DNA of 64,000 bases, from positions 1-64,000 of the forward strand of contig NZ_BAGJ01000165.1 of assembly GCF_000308775.1 (NCBI RefSeq). Reading direction: 5' to 3'. A program made the position numbers and the translations under genes. The notes beneath the pieces were generated by a model. The model had not been told where the DNA came from. It ran no database searches and saw nothing but the letters and a program-made list of their open reading frames with translations. This stretch comes from Nocardia testacea NBRC 100365 (GTDB lineage: Bacteria; Actinomycetota; Actinomycetes; Mycobacteriales; Mycobacteriaceae). Shown one piece after another: positions 43,493 through 52,658 of the stretch. Each line of letters begins with the position of its first letter. The stretch's first letter is position 1.

Positions 43493-44607
43493 CGCGGGCC
43501 CTCCTGCGGCGCCGGACCGGGCTGCGGCGGACTGGCCAGCCGGCCCTGGATCTTCTGCAGCACCTGTGCGAGGCTGCCGATGAAGGCCGGCACATCCGAC
43601 CCGTCCGGCAGCCGGCTGCGCGACGGATCGGTCAGCGCGCCGACGCTCAGGTAGGAGACCCGGGCCGCGACGGCCAGGGTCGGGCCCTCGAAGGACTGTT
43701 CCAGGGACGGGTACAGCGCGTGCAGGCCGTCGAGCGTCTGTCGCAGATTGTCGCCCATCGCCGTGAAACCACCCATGAGCCGCCGGATGCTGTCGAACAG
43801 GCTGACGAATTCCGGGCCGGTGGTATCGCTGAAATCGCCCAGCGCCGACATGGTCACCGAGATCTTCTGGATCAGCGAGGTGATGTCCCGGTTGTTCTCC
43901 GCCACCAGCCCCAGCAGATCGGGGAAGGTGTCCGCGGCCATCCCCAATTCCTGTTTACGCGCCGCGAGTTCGCCGGTGAGCGTATCGACCCCGTGCAGCA
44001 CACTGTCGATATCGGCGGTCCGGGCATTCAGCGCGCTCAGCACCTGGGTCATCTCGGTGATCAGATGGCCCAGCTGCGGGGCGCGCCCGGCGAACATCGA
44101 ATCCATTTCGGCGGTGATCCGCGCCGCCTGGTTCAACCCGCCACCGTTGAGCAGCAGCGATACCGACATCATGAGTTCTTCCACCGAGGCGCCGGCGCCG
44201 GTGTGATCGGTATCGATCACATCGCCTTCGCCCAGCAGCACCGCGCCGGGTTCCTCCCGGGGCAGGGTCAGGGCGACGAAGATATCGCCGAGCGGCGTCC
44301 CCTGCCGCAGTTCCGCGGTGGTCCCGCGCGGTAACCGGATGTCCTCGCGGATGAGCATGTCCACATCGGCGATGAAATCGGTGGTGGAGATATCGGTGAC
44401 CACCCCGATATCGGTGCCGCCGATCTTCACGTGAGCGCGGTCGGGCAGGTTGAGCGCGTCGGCGAACCGCACACGCAAGGTGTATCCCGGCCCGCCGATA
44501 CCCGGTTCCGGCATCGGCACGTTCTGCACCGTCAGCGCCCCGCACCCCGGTACCGCCAGCACCGCCGCGGTCAGCAGAACCGCCAACCTTGCGTGCATCC
44601 TCTTCAT
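43489..44607 (-). CDS. mceE: MceE family lipoprotein
   Basis: A 372-residue Mce protein with a lipoprotein signal: a basic start MKRMHAR, a hydrophobic run and the lipobox AVPGC. The MCE domain carries HVKIGGTDIGVVTDI; the helical part follows to residue 310. It corresponds to the LprK-type member of mce operons. ATG 44607 overlaps the mceD stop as ATGA, and its own stop overlaps mceF. It forms part of the heterohexameric tunnel. Confidence 0.88.
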   Translation of the reverse strand: MKRMHARLAVLLTAAVLAVPGCGALTVQNVPMPEPGIGGPGYTLRVRFADALNLPDRAHVKIGGTDIGVVTDISTTDFIADVDMLIREDIRLPRGTTAELRQGTPLGDIFVALTLPREEPGAVLLGEGDVIDTDHTGAGASVEELMMSVSLLLNGGGLNQAARITAEMDSMFAGRAPQLGHLITEMTQVLSALNARTADIDSVLHGVDTLTGELAARKQELGMAADTFPDLLGLVAENNRDITSLIQKISVTMSALGDFSDTTGPEFVSLFDSIRRLMGGFTAMGDNLRQTLDGLHALYPSLEQSFEGPTLAVAARVSYLSVGALTDPSRSRLPDGSDVPAFIGSLAQVLQKIQGRLASPPQPGPAPQEGPR

Positions 44608-45704
44608 TGCGTCATCCCCAGCAGCGCGGCGGTGATCCCGAAATCCGGTCCGAAATCCTGGATCCGGCCGGTGCGGCAACCGTCGGAGCGCATCTGCACC
44701 CGCTCGCAGAAGGTGGACAGCACCTCGTTGTCGAGCAGTGCCTTGTCCAGCAACGCGTGCACCCGGAAGGCCTGGTGTTCGTGGCTCACGCCGTTGGCGA
44801 GGTTCTCGAAGAACAGCGGTCCCACGTCCACCAGTTCGGTCAGGCCGCGGGCATTGGCCCGCATCTGCGCGGTGATGGTGACGAACCGTTGCAACGCCCC
44901 GGCGAGCTGGTCGCGGTTCTCCCCGACCAGCGTCGAGGTGTTGTTCACGAAATCGTTCAGCTGGATCAGCACCGCGTGCAGGCCCGGCGACTGATCCCCC
45001 ATCAGCTGTAGCAGTTCGGTCAGCCGGGCACTGAAATCGCGCACGGTCTGATCGTTCTGGGCGACGACCTGGGTGATCTCGTTCAGTTCGATGATGGTGT
45101 TGGCGATCTGGTCCTTGTTGGCGAAGGTCACCTCGAAGGCGGCCGACAGGTTGTCGAGGGTTTCGCGCAACCGATCGCCGTTACCCTCGAGCAGTGGGAA
45201 CAGCACCCGGCTGGCCAGCGGCCCGGCCTCGCTGTCGCCTTTGAGCGCGGCGCCGAGCTGGTCGAAATTGTCCAGGATGCGGTCCAGTTCCACCGGGACC
45301 CGGGTGCGTTCCAGCGGAATATGCGCCCCGTCGACGAGTTTCGGGCCGGTACCGCTGTAAGCGGGAGCCAGTTCGACGTGCCGGTTGGTGATCAGCTGCG
45401 GCGAGATGAGCGCGGCCATGGCATCGGCGGGCACGTCGACGTTCTTGTCCAGGGCCATGGTGACCTCGACGTAACTGCCGCGCGGTGTCACCGTCTCGAC
45501 CCGGCCGACCGGTACCCCGAGCACCGCGACCTCGTTCCCGGCGTACAGGCCGGCCACGTTCTCGAAATCGGCGCTGATCCGGACGTGCTCGCCCAGATAC
45601 TGTTCCGGTAGTCCCGCGATACTGTCGGGCAGCACCGAGCAGCCCGCCGCGCACAGTCCGGCGACACCGGCCGCGAGCACCCGCGCGAATATGCGTAGGT
45701 TCAC
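44604..45704 (-). CDS. mceD: MceD family protein with a lipobox
   Basis: A 366-residue Mce protein. The N-terminus has a short basic start, a hydrophobic run and LCAAGC, a plausible lipobox, so the protein may be lipid-anchored rather than held by a helix as MceD usually is. The MCE domain has GNEVAVLGVPVGRVETVTP and SPQLITNRHVELAPAYSG. GTG 45704 overlaps the mceC stop as GTGA; GTG 45713 is a less likely start. Fourth of six. Confidence 0.85.
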   Translation of the reverse strand: MNLRIFARVLAAGVAGLCAAGCSVLPDSIAGLPEQYLGEHVRISADFENVAGLYAGNEVAVLGVPVGRVETVTPRGSYVEVTMALDKNVDVPADAMAALISPQLITNRHVELAPAYSGTGPKLVDGAHIPLERTRVPVELDRILDNFDQLGAALKGDSEAGPLASRVLFPLLEGNGDRLRETLDNLSAAFEVTFANKDQIANTIIELNEITQVVAQNDQTVRDFSARLTELLQLMGDQSPGLHAVLIQLNDFVNNTSTLVGENRDQLAGALQRFVTITAQMRANARGLTELVDVGPLFFENLANGVSHEHQAFRVHALLDKALLDNEVLSTFCERVQMRSDGCRTGRIQDFGPDFGITAALLGMTQ

Positions 45705-46714
45705 TTTCCACACCCCTGTACGACCTGTGCGAAACACAGCCAGTTGTCCGGCAGGAACCAGGGCGCCCACACATCGGCGTAGGGCCCGTTGCCGATCACA
45801 TTGTTGAACTGCCGCAGCGACACCGGCAGGATCTCGTAGAGCCGGTCCAGATTGTCCCGGTTCTTCTCCAGGCCCTGGGTCATCGTGTTCAGATTCTGGA
45901 TCAGCGGGCCGAGCTGCCCGTTGTTCTCCAGACCCATATCGCGCAGCAGACCCGACAGCGCGGCGACATTGTCCAGTAACCGGCGCAGCAGGTCCTGGCG
46001 CAGGGCCACCGCGTTACCGATCGCCTCCCCGCGGGTGAGCAGCATCAGCACACTGTTCTGATTGTCGGCGACCAGCTGGGAGACCTGATCCATGCTCTGC
46101 AGCAGAGTGTCCACCTCGTCGCGCCGGGCATTGATCACCTTCGCCAGCGCACCGATCGAATCCAGCGCGGTCACCGCGAGTTCCGGGGAATCACCCATCT
46201 GCTGGGAGAAGACGTCCAGCGCCTGCCGCAGTTTGTCCGGATCGATGCGCTCGATCCGCTCGAACGACGAGGTGTACTTCGGATCCTGGATGACCTTGGC
46301 CAGGTTGTACGGAACCGAAGTGTTGGCCAGCGGGATGCGGCCGTCCGCCGATTCCTCTCCCGAACCGGGCACCAGTTCGATATGCATGCGGCCGAGAATG
46401 GTCGACATCTTTATCGCTGCACGCGCATCGGTGGCCACCCGGATATCGCGGCTGATCTTCATCACGACCTCGACCCTGTCGCCGGCCAGGCGCACCGAAC
46501 GCACCTCGCCGACCTCGATCCCGGAGACGTCCACCGTCGCGCCCGCGCGCATTCCGGCCGCCTGCGCGAATTCCGCGGTCACGGTCTTGTCGCCGAGCCG
46601 AAGTTGGGAGAGCACACTCGAGCCGACGACCAGCGCGGCCACCGCCGCCGCGGCGAGCAACCCCTGCCACAGGAACCGGTTCTTCGCGAAGGCCGGACGA
46701 CGCAACCGGGGCAT
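45701..46714 (-). CDS. mceC: MceC family protein
   Basis: A 337-residue Mce protein with one N-terminal helix (about 15-36, FLWQGLLAAAAVAALVVGSS) and the MCE domain with AGATVDVSGIEVGEVRSVRL and MSTILGRMHIELVPGSG. The long helical region ends in a cysteine pair (WLCFAQVVQGCGK). ATG 46714 shares its A with the mceB stop (TGATG). Part of the Mce lipid-transfer tunnel. Confidence 0.88.
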   Translation of the reverse strand: MPRLRRPAFAKNRFLWQGLLAAAAVAALVVGSSVLSQLRLGDKTVTAEFAQAAGMRAGATVDVSGIEVGEVRSVRLAGDRVEVVMKISRDIRVATDARAAIKMSTILGRMHIELVPGSGEESADGRIPLANTSVPYNLAKVIQDPKYTSSFERIERIDPDKLRQALDVFSQQMGDSPELAVTALDSIGALAKVINARRDEVDTLLQSMDQVSQLVADNQNSVLMLLTRGEAIGNAVALRQDLLRRLLDNVAALSGLLRDMGLENNGQLGPLIQNLNTMTQGLEKNRDNLDRLYEILPVSLRQFNNVIGNGPYADVWAPWFLPDNWLCFAQVVQGCGK

Positions 46715-47736
46715 CAGCGGCACACCTCCGTCTGCGAATCGCCACCGATCTGGGAGAACAGGCCCGGCGGCAGCAGAACTCCCCACAGCGAGACGTCCAG
46801 ATTGCAGATATAGGCATTGCCGTAGGCACCGTAGCCGGTGAAGCGGGCCAGGCCGTTGAGTACGTTCGGCAGTTCGACCGCGGCCTGATCCAGGGCGGCT
46901 CCGTTGAACAGCAGCAGTTCCACCGCGGTGGTCGCCTGGTCCTGGGCGGAGGCGATATCGGGTTTGACCGAGCCGATCAGCGCGGTCAGCGAATCGGTGG
47001 AGTACGCCACCTGATCGACCGAACTCTTCAGCGTCTCGCCCTCGGCATACAGCGCGTCCATCAGGCCTCTCGTCTGGGTGATCAGTGTCTCCAACTCCTG
47101 GCTGCGATTGGCCAGCCCGGCGATCACACTGCTGAGATTGGTGATCACCGCGCCGAGGATCTCGTCGCGCTGACCGAAGGTGTTCGCCAGTTCGGCCGCC
47201 TGGGTGATCAGGGCGCTCAGCGAGACACCGTCACCCTGAAGGGCCTGGATCAAGGTGTCCGACAGGGAATTGACCTGGTCGGGCTGGAGGACGCTGAACA
47301 GCGGTTCGAACCCGGACAGCAGCGCCGACACATCGAAGGACGGTTCGGTGCGCTCGACCGGGATATGCGAACCGGCCGGTATCTCGGCGCCTCTCTCCTG
47401 CCCCGGCAGCAGCGCGATATAGCGCTGGCCGATCAGGTTCTGGTACCGCACCAGCGCTTTGGTGGTATCGGTGAGCCGCTGCCTGGCCTCGACGCGCAGG
47501 ACCAGCCGGGCCTTGTAATCGTCTTCGAATTCGATCGCGTCGACCCGGCCCACCCGCACCCCGGCCATGCGCACGTCGTCACCGACCCGCACCCCCATCA
47601 CATCGGTGAAGGTGGCCGAATAGGTCTCGGTCTCCCCCGGCACCGACCGTTGCAGCGTGGACCAGATGGTGAACGTCAGCACGATCGCGACCACGGCGAA
47701 GATACTGAAACCGGCAATTGTCCGCGCCAGGCGCAT
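46714..47736 (-). CDS. mceB: MceB family protein
   Basis: A 340-residue Mce protein: N-terminal helix (TIAGFSIFAVVAIVLTFTIW), MCE domain with GDDVRMAGVRVGRVDAIEFE and YQNLIGQRYIALLPG, then the helical tail. Two cysteines near the C-terminus (YICNLDVSLW, TEVCR) probably form a disulphide. ATG 47736 shares its A with the mceA stop (TGATG). The frame is open further upstream inside mceA, but that part is not family sequence. Confidence 0.88.
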   Translation of the reverse strand: MRLARTIAGFSIFAVVAIVLTFTIWSTLQRSVPGETETYSATFTDVMGVRVGDDVRMAGVRVGRVDAIEFEDDYKARLVLRVEARQRLTDTTKALVRYQNLIGQRYIALLPGQERGAEIPAGSHIPVERTEPSFDVSALLSGFEPLFSVLQPDQVNSLSDTLIQALQGDGVSLSALITQAAELANTFGQRDEILGAVITNLSSVIAGLANRSQELETLITQTRGLMDALYAEGETLKSSVDQVAYSTDSLTALIGSVKPDIASAQDQATTAVELLLFNGAALDQAAVELPNVLNGLARFTGYGAYGNAYICNLDVSLWGVLLPPGLFSQIGGDSQTEVCR

Positions 47737-49274
47737 CAGGCCTCCCCGTCGGAGTAGACATCGATCGTGCCGCCCGCCAGCACGGGTGTGAGCAGCAGCA
47801 GTTCGGCCGCGGTGGGTTGTCTGCCGAGCAGCGCGGCGACGGCGGCGTGACCGCGCAACTGCGCGATCGGCGCCCCGGCAGGAGCCGGTTGGCCGGGCAC
47901 CGCCGGTTGGCCGGGCACCGCCGGTTGGCCGGGCACCGCCGGTTGGCCGGGCACCGCCGGTTGGCCGGGCACCGCCGGTTGGCCGGGCACCGCCGGTTGG
48001 CCGGGCACCGGGCCGGTGGGAAACAGCGGCGTGGTGATCCCTGGGATGACGGGCAGACCGGGTAGCGCCGGGAGCCCGGGCAGCAGCGGCACGGCGGGAG
48101 CCTGCGCCGGCGCGGGTATCCCCGGAATCTGCGGTTGCGGTTTCGGTCCCGCCCCCTCGACCCAGCCGGGCAGCAGCGTCGGCGGATACTCCTGCGGCGG
48201 CGCGACCTGCGGCACCGAGGGACCGCCACAGCGCGGGCCGGCCATCTCGCCGTAGCGCGGGCAATCCTTCGCCGTGTACTGCTGGAACGGCGTGAACGAT
48301 ACGTCCAGGCTCCAGCGCATCTGCCGTTGCGCACCCCAGCCGAACGCTCCCGAGAGCTTCCCCAGGGCCGCGTTGAGGTTGGCCACCGCGGTGGGGATCG
48401 CCTCCGGGTCCTGCGCCAGCGACCCGAAGAGCCCGTCGAGGCCGGGCACCAGATCCTTGGCCGCGTCGGGATTGCGGGCGAACAGCTCGTTCACCGAATC
48501 CACCGCGCCACCGGCATTGGCGAGCATGGTGATCAGGTTTTCCCGGCGTTCGGTGAGGGTGCGGGCGGTGGTCACCGATTCCGAGAGCACACCGACGAGT
48601 TCGGGCGCGGACTGGCTCAGTGCCGTGGTGGCCCGGCCCAGATCACCGAGTAGATCGCCGACCCCCTCGATATGCCGGACCTCGGTAACCCATTTGTCCA
48701 ACCGCTCGATCGTCGAACCGGGCGCCCGGGCGCCGGGGTCCAGCGCTTCGGAGAAGGTGGCCAGGACCCGGCCGAGCTTCTCCGGCTGGATATTGTCCAG
48801 CACGTTGCGCAGCACGGTGAGTGTCGTCTGCAACTGCACCGTGCCGGCGCTGGTGTCCTCCGGGATCTGCGCGCCCGCGGCCAGCCGGCCGGGCGCGGCA
48901 CCGTTGTCCACGAGTTCGATTCCGGTGACACCGAACAGGTTGTTCGGGATCACCCGGGCGGTCACGGTATCGGGAATGGTCGGCGCGATCCGGGGGTCCA
49001 GATCGATCCGGACCTGTTGCCGTTGTCCGGCGGCCACCACATCCACGGCGGTCACCGCGCCCACCACCATGCCCCGGAACTTCACATCCGCACGTTCGGG
49101 CAAACCGTCACCGGTGCTGGTGAGCACGGCGTCGACCGGGACCCGGTCCTCGAACCGGCCGGTGTAGCGCAGGCCGAGTAGGCCCAGCAGCACCGCCACC
49201 AGCGTGATCATCGCCAGACCGGCCACCGTCATATGCCACGGGCGCGGCCCGCGGCCGCTGTGATCGATGAACAT
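47736..49274 (-). CDS. mceA: MceA family protein with a repeated proline-rich tail
   Basis: A 512-residue Mce protein, longer than usual because of its tail. The N-terminal helix (about 14-36) and MCE domain (ADVKFRGMVVGAVTAVDVV, NNLFGVTGIELVD) are normal. Residues from about 365 are proline/alanine-rich and include seven copies of a PGQPAx hexapeptide, encoded by an 18-bp tandem repeat (47887-48012), before a short folded end. The tail should be extracytoplasmic and unfolded. ATG 49274 starts 7 bp after the yrbEB stop. Confidence 0.88.
   Translation of the reverse strand: MFIDHSGRGPRPWHMTVAGLAMITLVAVLLGLLGLRYTGRFEDRVPVDAVLTSTGDGLPERADVKFRGMVVGAVTAVDVVAAGQRQQVRIDLDPRIAPTIPDTVTARVIPNNLFGVTGIELVDNGAAPGRLAAGAQIPEDTSAGTVQLQTTLTVLRNVLDNIQPEKLGRVLATFSEALDPGARAPGSTIERLDKWVTEVRHIEGVGDLLGDLGRATTALSQSAPELVGVLSESVTTARTLTERRENLITMLANAGGAVDSVNELFARNPDAAKDLVPGLDGLFGSLAQDPEAIPTAVANLNAALGKLSGAFGWGAQRQMRWSLDVSFTPFQQYTAKDCPRYGEMAGPRCGGPSVPQVAPPQEYPPTLLPGWVEGAGPKPQPQIPGIPAPAQAPAVPLLPGLPALPGLPVIPGITTPLFPTGPVPGQPAVPGQPAVPGQPAVPGQPAVPGQPAVPGQPAVPGQPAPAGAPIAQLRGHAAVAALLGRQPTAAELLLLTPVLAGGTIDVYSDGEA
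47887..48012. repeat. 18-bp tandem repeat in mceA, seven copies
   Basis: The unit GGTTGGCCGGGCACCGCC (plus strand) occurs six times without change, and a seventh time with a changed end. Each unit encodes PGQPAV on the minus strand. Perfect units keep the frame, so copy number can vary without breaking the gene. Confidence 0.95.
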
Positions 49275-49281
49275 CGCCGCG

Positions 49282-50145
49282 TCACCCCGAAATCCGGAAG
49301 CCGGGGTCGATACCCCAGATGGCCAAGGTCAGGAAAAGGTTCGCGAACACCATCACGACGATCACCATCTTGATCGCCTGCCCGGCCGCCACTCCCACGC
49401 CTTCGGGCCCGCCGGTGGCGAAGAATCCGTAGTAACACTGGATATAGGTCGCCAGCAGGACGAACACCACGACCTTGAGGAGCGAGAAGAAGAGGTCCGG
49501 TCCGATGAGGAACTGGAAGAAGTAGTGGTCGTAGGTACCCGCCGAGGTACCGCCCAGCAGCAGCACCGACAGTTTCGTGGCCAGATACGCGACCGCCAGT
49601 CCGACGCTGTACAGCGGGATGATGGTGACGGTGGCCGCGATCATCCGGGTACTCACCAGATACGGCAGGGGCCGGATGGCGATGGATTCCAGCGCGTCGA
49701 TCTCCTCGGCGATCCGCATGGACCCCAGCTGCGCGGTGAATCGGCAGCCAGCCTGGATCGCGAACGCGAGCGTGGCAAGAATCGGCGCTAACTCCCGGGT
49801 GGTCGCGAAGCCGGAGATGGCCCCGGTGAGCGGACCCATGGTCAGCAGGTTCAACGCGCTGAAGGCCTCCATTCCCACGGTGATCCCGCCGAAACCACAC
49901 AGGATGATCACCACCCCGACCGTTCCGCCGCCCACGACGAGCGAGCCGTTGCCCCAGCCCACGTCGGCGGTCAGCCGCAGCACTTCCTTGCGATAGTGCT
50001 TCAGCACGAACGGAATCGCGACCAGCGCCTGCACGAAAGTGATGCCCTGGTGACCGAGACGGCGGTTGGCGGCGATGGGCACCGCCGCCGCCGAGGTCAC
50101 CATCCGGACCGGTTTGAGCGCCGGTGGCGTGTACGGAGTGCCCAC
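49282..50145 (-). CDS. yrbEB: YrbE/MlaE-type ABC permease, second subunit
   Basis: A 287-residue integral membrane permease of the MlaE/YrbE family with five to six helices. The conserved cytoplasmic segment SMRIAEEIDALESIAIRPLP, matching the family's EQIDAL-type motif, binds the ATPase. It pairs with YrbEA to form the translocation core of the Mce importer. GTG 50145 lies one base after the yrbEA stop. The ATPase (MceG) is normally encoded elsewhere and is not in this window. Confidence 0.9.
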   Translation of the reverse strand: MGTPYTPPALKPVRMVTSAAAVPIAANRRLGHQGITFVQALVAIPFVLKHYRKEVLRLTADVGWGNGSLVVGGGTVGVVIILCGFGGITVGMEAFSALNLLTMGPLTGAISGFATTRELAPILATLAFAIQAGCRFTAQLGSMRIAEEIDALESIAIRPLPYLVSTRMIAATVTIIPLYSVGLAVAYLATKLSVLLLGGTSAGTYDHYFFQFLIGPDLFFSLLKVVVFVLLATYIQCYYGFFATGGPEGVGVAAGQAIKMVIVVMVFANLFLTLAIWGIDPGFRISG

Positions 50146-50146
50146 C

Positions 50147-51007
50147 TCAGATCACCTTCGTCGGGAAGACGGTGTTGTACACCTGCGTGATGATGATGTT
50201 GGTGGCGAACAGCATGAGCGCCGAGGAGACGACCGCCGAGTTCACCGCGTCGGCCACACCTCCGGGCCCGCCTTTGGCGTGTAATCCGATATCGCAGGCG
50301 ATGATCGCGGTCAGCACCCCGAAGATCGCCGATTTCACCAGCGCCACCGCCATATCGTTGGCGACGGCGAACGAGGCGAACGAGCCGATGAACGAGCCCG
50401 GCGTCCCCGACTGCGCGTAGACGTTGAACATATAGGCGGTCGCGAAACCGACGAACACGATGAACCCGCACAACAGCATGCTCACCACCACGGCCGCCAC
50501 CAGCCGTGGCGCCACGAGTCTGCGAACAGGGTTGACCCCCATCACCATCATGGCGTCGATCTCCTCGCGGATGGTGCGGGAACCGAGATCGGCGCAGATG
50601 GCCGAACCCACCGCTCCCGCGATCATGAGCGAGGTGACCAGCGGCGCGCCCTGCCGGATGATGCCCAGGCCGGCCACGGCGCCGATGAAGGTGGTGGCGC
50701 CGACCTGGTTCACCAGCGCGCCGATCTGGATCGAGACCACCACCGCGATGGGCATGGCGACGAAGATGGTGGGCGCGGCGGACACATTGGCCATGAACGC
50801 GCACTGTTTGGCGAACTCCTCGAACGGGAAGCGCCTCGACAGGATCGCTTTCACGGTCTCCACCACGGCCTCGCGCCCCAGGGTCACCTGCCGGCCGAGG
50901 GTTTCCAGGGAACGCTGTGGATGCCGCCGCCACAGTCCTCTGAGGTCGTCGACCGCCTGCTCGAGGTCGGTGCCCTGCGCCGGCTGCTCCGGTCCGGTGG
51001 TCACCAT
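50147..51007 (-). CDS. yrbEA: YrbE/MlaE-type ABC permease, first subunit
   Basis: A 286-residue permease of the MlaE/YrbE family. The conserved stretch is ADLGSRTIREEIDAMMVMGV, followed by NPVRRLVAPRLVAAVVVSML. An N-terminal cytoplasmic segment of about 60 residues precedes the first helix. ATG 51007 overlaps the stop of the small membrane protein gene by 7 bp. Together with YrbEB it forms the inner-membrane channel for lipid, probably sterol, uptake. Confidence 0.9.
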   Translation of the reverse strand: MVTTGPEQPAQGTDLEQAVDDLRGLWRRHPQRSLETLGRQVTLGREAVVETVKAILSRRFPFEEFAKQCAFMANVSAAPTIFVAMPIAVVVSIQIGALVNQVGATTFIGAVAGLGIIRQGAPLVTSLMIAGAVGSAICADLGSRTIREEIDAMMVMGVNPVRRLVAPRLVAAVVVSMLLCGFIVFVGFATAYMFNVYAQSGTPGSFIGSFASFAVANDMAVALVKSAIFGVLTAIIACDIGLHAKGGPGGVADAVNSAVVSSALMLFATNIIITQVYNTVFPTKVI

Positions 51008-51216
51008 GGCAGGCCCGGGCCGTTCGTCTCGAGGTCACCGGTCAGGTACTCCTGCAACAGCACGAACCCGGCGCCCACCACAGTGAATCCCGCGGCGAGG
51101 ACACAGAGCAGCGCGAGCCAGAGACCGAATCGCAGAATCGGATTCACCTTCATCCGCCCACCGAGGATCTTGACGACGATCACCAGGATGTCGATGAGCC
51201 ATACCAGCGTCATCAT
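51001..51216 (-). CDS. Small membrane protein at the head of the mce operon (second)
   Basis: A 71-residue protein with two hydrophobic segments (TLVWLIDILVIVVKILGG and FGLWLALLCVLAAGFTVVGA). ATG 51216 overlaps the stop of the first small gene (TGATG), and its own end overlaps yrbEA. It therefore belongs to the mce operon and may assist the Mce complex. I know no function for it. Confidence 0.65.
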   Translation of the reverse strand: MMTLVWLIDILVIVVKILGGRMKVNPILRFGLWLALLCVLAAGFTVVGAGFVLLQEYLTGDLETNGPGLPW

Positions 51217-51440
51217 CAGGTCATCGTCACGTTCGCGAAGGTGAGCACGGGCCAGCACACGATGGAACCGAGGAACGAGATGATCACGTCCAGACCGTGC
51301 ATCTCACGCAGATGCGCTGTGTGCGTGAGTGTCCAGACGATCCCGATGAGCCCGTAGGGAATGCCGAGGATGATCAGGGTCCCGAGAAACTCGGACACCT
51401 TCATCTCGTAGCTGAACAGTCGATCCAGCCGCTTGAGCAT
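51216..51440 (-). CDS. Small membrane protein, first gene of the mce operon
   Basis: A 74-residue protein with two hydrophobic segments (VSEFLGTLIILGIPYGLIGI and VIISFLGSIVCWPVLTFA) and a basic start MLKRLDR. AAGGAAGGAAC precedes ATG 51440, the first good start of the operon. Its position directly before yrbEA and the chained overlaps suggest a role in the Mce complex. The family is not recognised. Confidence 0.65.
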   Translation of the reverse strand: MLKRLDRLFSYEMKVSEFLGTLIILGIPYGLIGIVWTLTHTAHLREMHGLDVIISFLGSIVCWPVLTFANVTMT

Positions 51441-51627
51441 AGTGCGTTCCTTCCTTGACCGGCCGCTGACGCACCCTCCCCGCGGGGGAACGTCTGAGAC
51501 GGTCGGGTCGGACCGGTATGTTACGCAGAATTCCGTCCTCTACGGAAGCTTTTGAGGAAGATTCCCGATCCGGTAACGCCGCTCGACACCTGTTCTCGGC
51601 GTGTTTCACACCTCAGGCTATGAGACA

Positions 51628-51685
51628 TAAGTTAGCGACTGTTCAGTGATACCAACTGACTGTCGGAAGAATTTGGAGTAACTTA
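51628..51685. promoter_or_regulatory. AT-rich divergent promoter region of the mce operon
   Basis: TAAGTTA (51628-51634) and TAACTTA (51679-51685) face each other as an inverted pair, with TCAGT and ACTGA around 51643-51659 between them. The 276-bp gap separates mce (minus) from the MpaB-type oxygenase (plus) and is the only possible promoter for both. A regulator site is likely but not identified. Confidence 0.4.
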
Positions 51686-51716
51686 GAACACACTGGACAC
51701 CCATGGAAGGACCCCC

Positions 51717-52649
51717 ATGACCGCCGCCGCACACTCCCGGCAAACCGACGCCGCACCCGCTTCGGGGCCGGCCGATCAGCCGCGGCTGACCACCGAGCAG
51801 ACGCGCATCCGGATCGCCGCCACCCATCGTCCCTTCACCAAACGGCCGCTGAAACTCACCGATGCCCTGGACTTCTGGCAGTTCGCGGGCGCCGCCGCGA
51901 ACGTCATCATGCAGATGGCGCGTCCCGGCGTCGGCTACGGCGTCGCCGAGAGCAAGGTGGAATCGGGTTCACTGATGAAGCGGCCGTGGAAACGCGCCCG
52001 CACCACCACCCAGTACCTGGCCGTGGCCATCCTCGGCGACGAGGAGGAGAAGAAGGCCTTCCGGGAAGCGGTGAACGGCGCCCATCGCCAGGTACGGTCC
52101 GCCCCGGGCGCCCCGGTGAAATACAACGCCTTCGACCGCGAACTCCAACTCTGGGTCGCGGCCTGCCTGTACATCGGCTTCGAGGACACCTACCAGCTGC
52201 TCGCCGGCCGGATGAGCCCCGAACAGAACGAGGCGTTCTACCGGTCTTCGTCCTCCCTGGGCACAACGCTGCAGGTCACCGAGGATATGTGGCCGGCCAC
52301 CCGGGCCGAATTCGACGACTACTGGAACACCGCCTGCGAACAGGCGGTACTCGACGACTTCGTCCGCTCCTACCTCGACGACCTGCTGAATCTGCGCATG
52401 ATCCACTGGTATCTGCGCATACCCTTCCGCGGTCTGCTCCGATTCCTCACCATCGGATTCCTGAGTCCCTACTTCCGTGAGCAGATGCGGGTGGAATGGA
52501 CCGACGCCGACCAGCGGCGATTCGAGAACCTCTTCCTCTTCGTCGGATTCGTGAACCGATTCATCCCCCGCTTCCTGCGGCACGGCGGAAGTCACGCCCT
52601 GATGGCCGACGTCCGCCGCCGCATCGCGAAGCAGAAGAACCTCATCTGA
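51717..52649 (+). CDS. Oxygenase of the MpaB/DUF2236 family
   Basis: A 310-residue protein of the MpaB/latex-clearing-protein family, haem b-dependent oxygenases in the characterised members. Typical stretches are LDFWQFAGAAANVIMQMARP, KYNAFDRELQLWVAACLYIG, DTYQLLAGRMSPEQNEAFYR and the helical C-terminus. ATG 51717 has GGAAGGA upstream. It is divergent from the mce operon, an arrangement that suggests work on an imported lipid. The substrate is unknown. Confidence 0.8.
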   Translation: MTAAAHSRQTDAAPASGPADQPRLTTEQTRIRIAATHRPFTKRPLKLTDALDFWQFAGAAANVIMQMARPGVGYGVAESKVESGSLMKRPWKRARTTTQYLAVAILGDEEEKKAFREAVNGAHRQVRSAPGAPVKYNAFDRELQLWVAACLYIGFEDTYQLLAGRMSPEQNEAFYRSSSSLGTTLQVTEDMWPATRAEFDDYWNTACEQAVLDDFVRSYLDDLLNLRMIHWYLRIPFRGLLRFLTIGFLSPYFREQMRVEWTDADQRRFENLFLFVGFVNRFIPRFLRHGGSHALMADVRRRIAKQKNLI

Positions 52650-52658
52650 CCACCCGCG

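Noticed and set aside
46361..46400. TCTCCCGAACCGGG resembling the promoter palindrome
   Set aside because: It lies inside mceC coding sequence and lacks the full motif; expected by chance at this GC content.
47887..48012. Tandem repeat considered as a CRISPR array
   Set aside because: Units are contiguous without spacers and encode a proline-rich peptide inside mceA.
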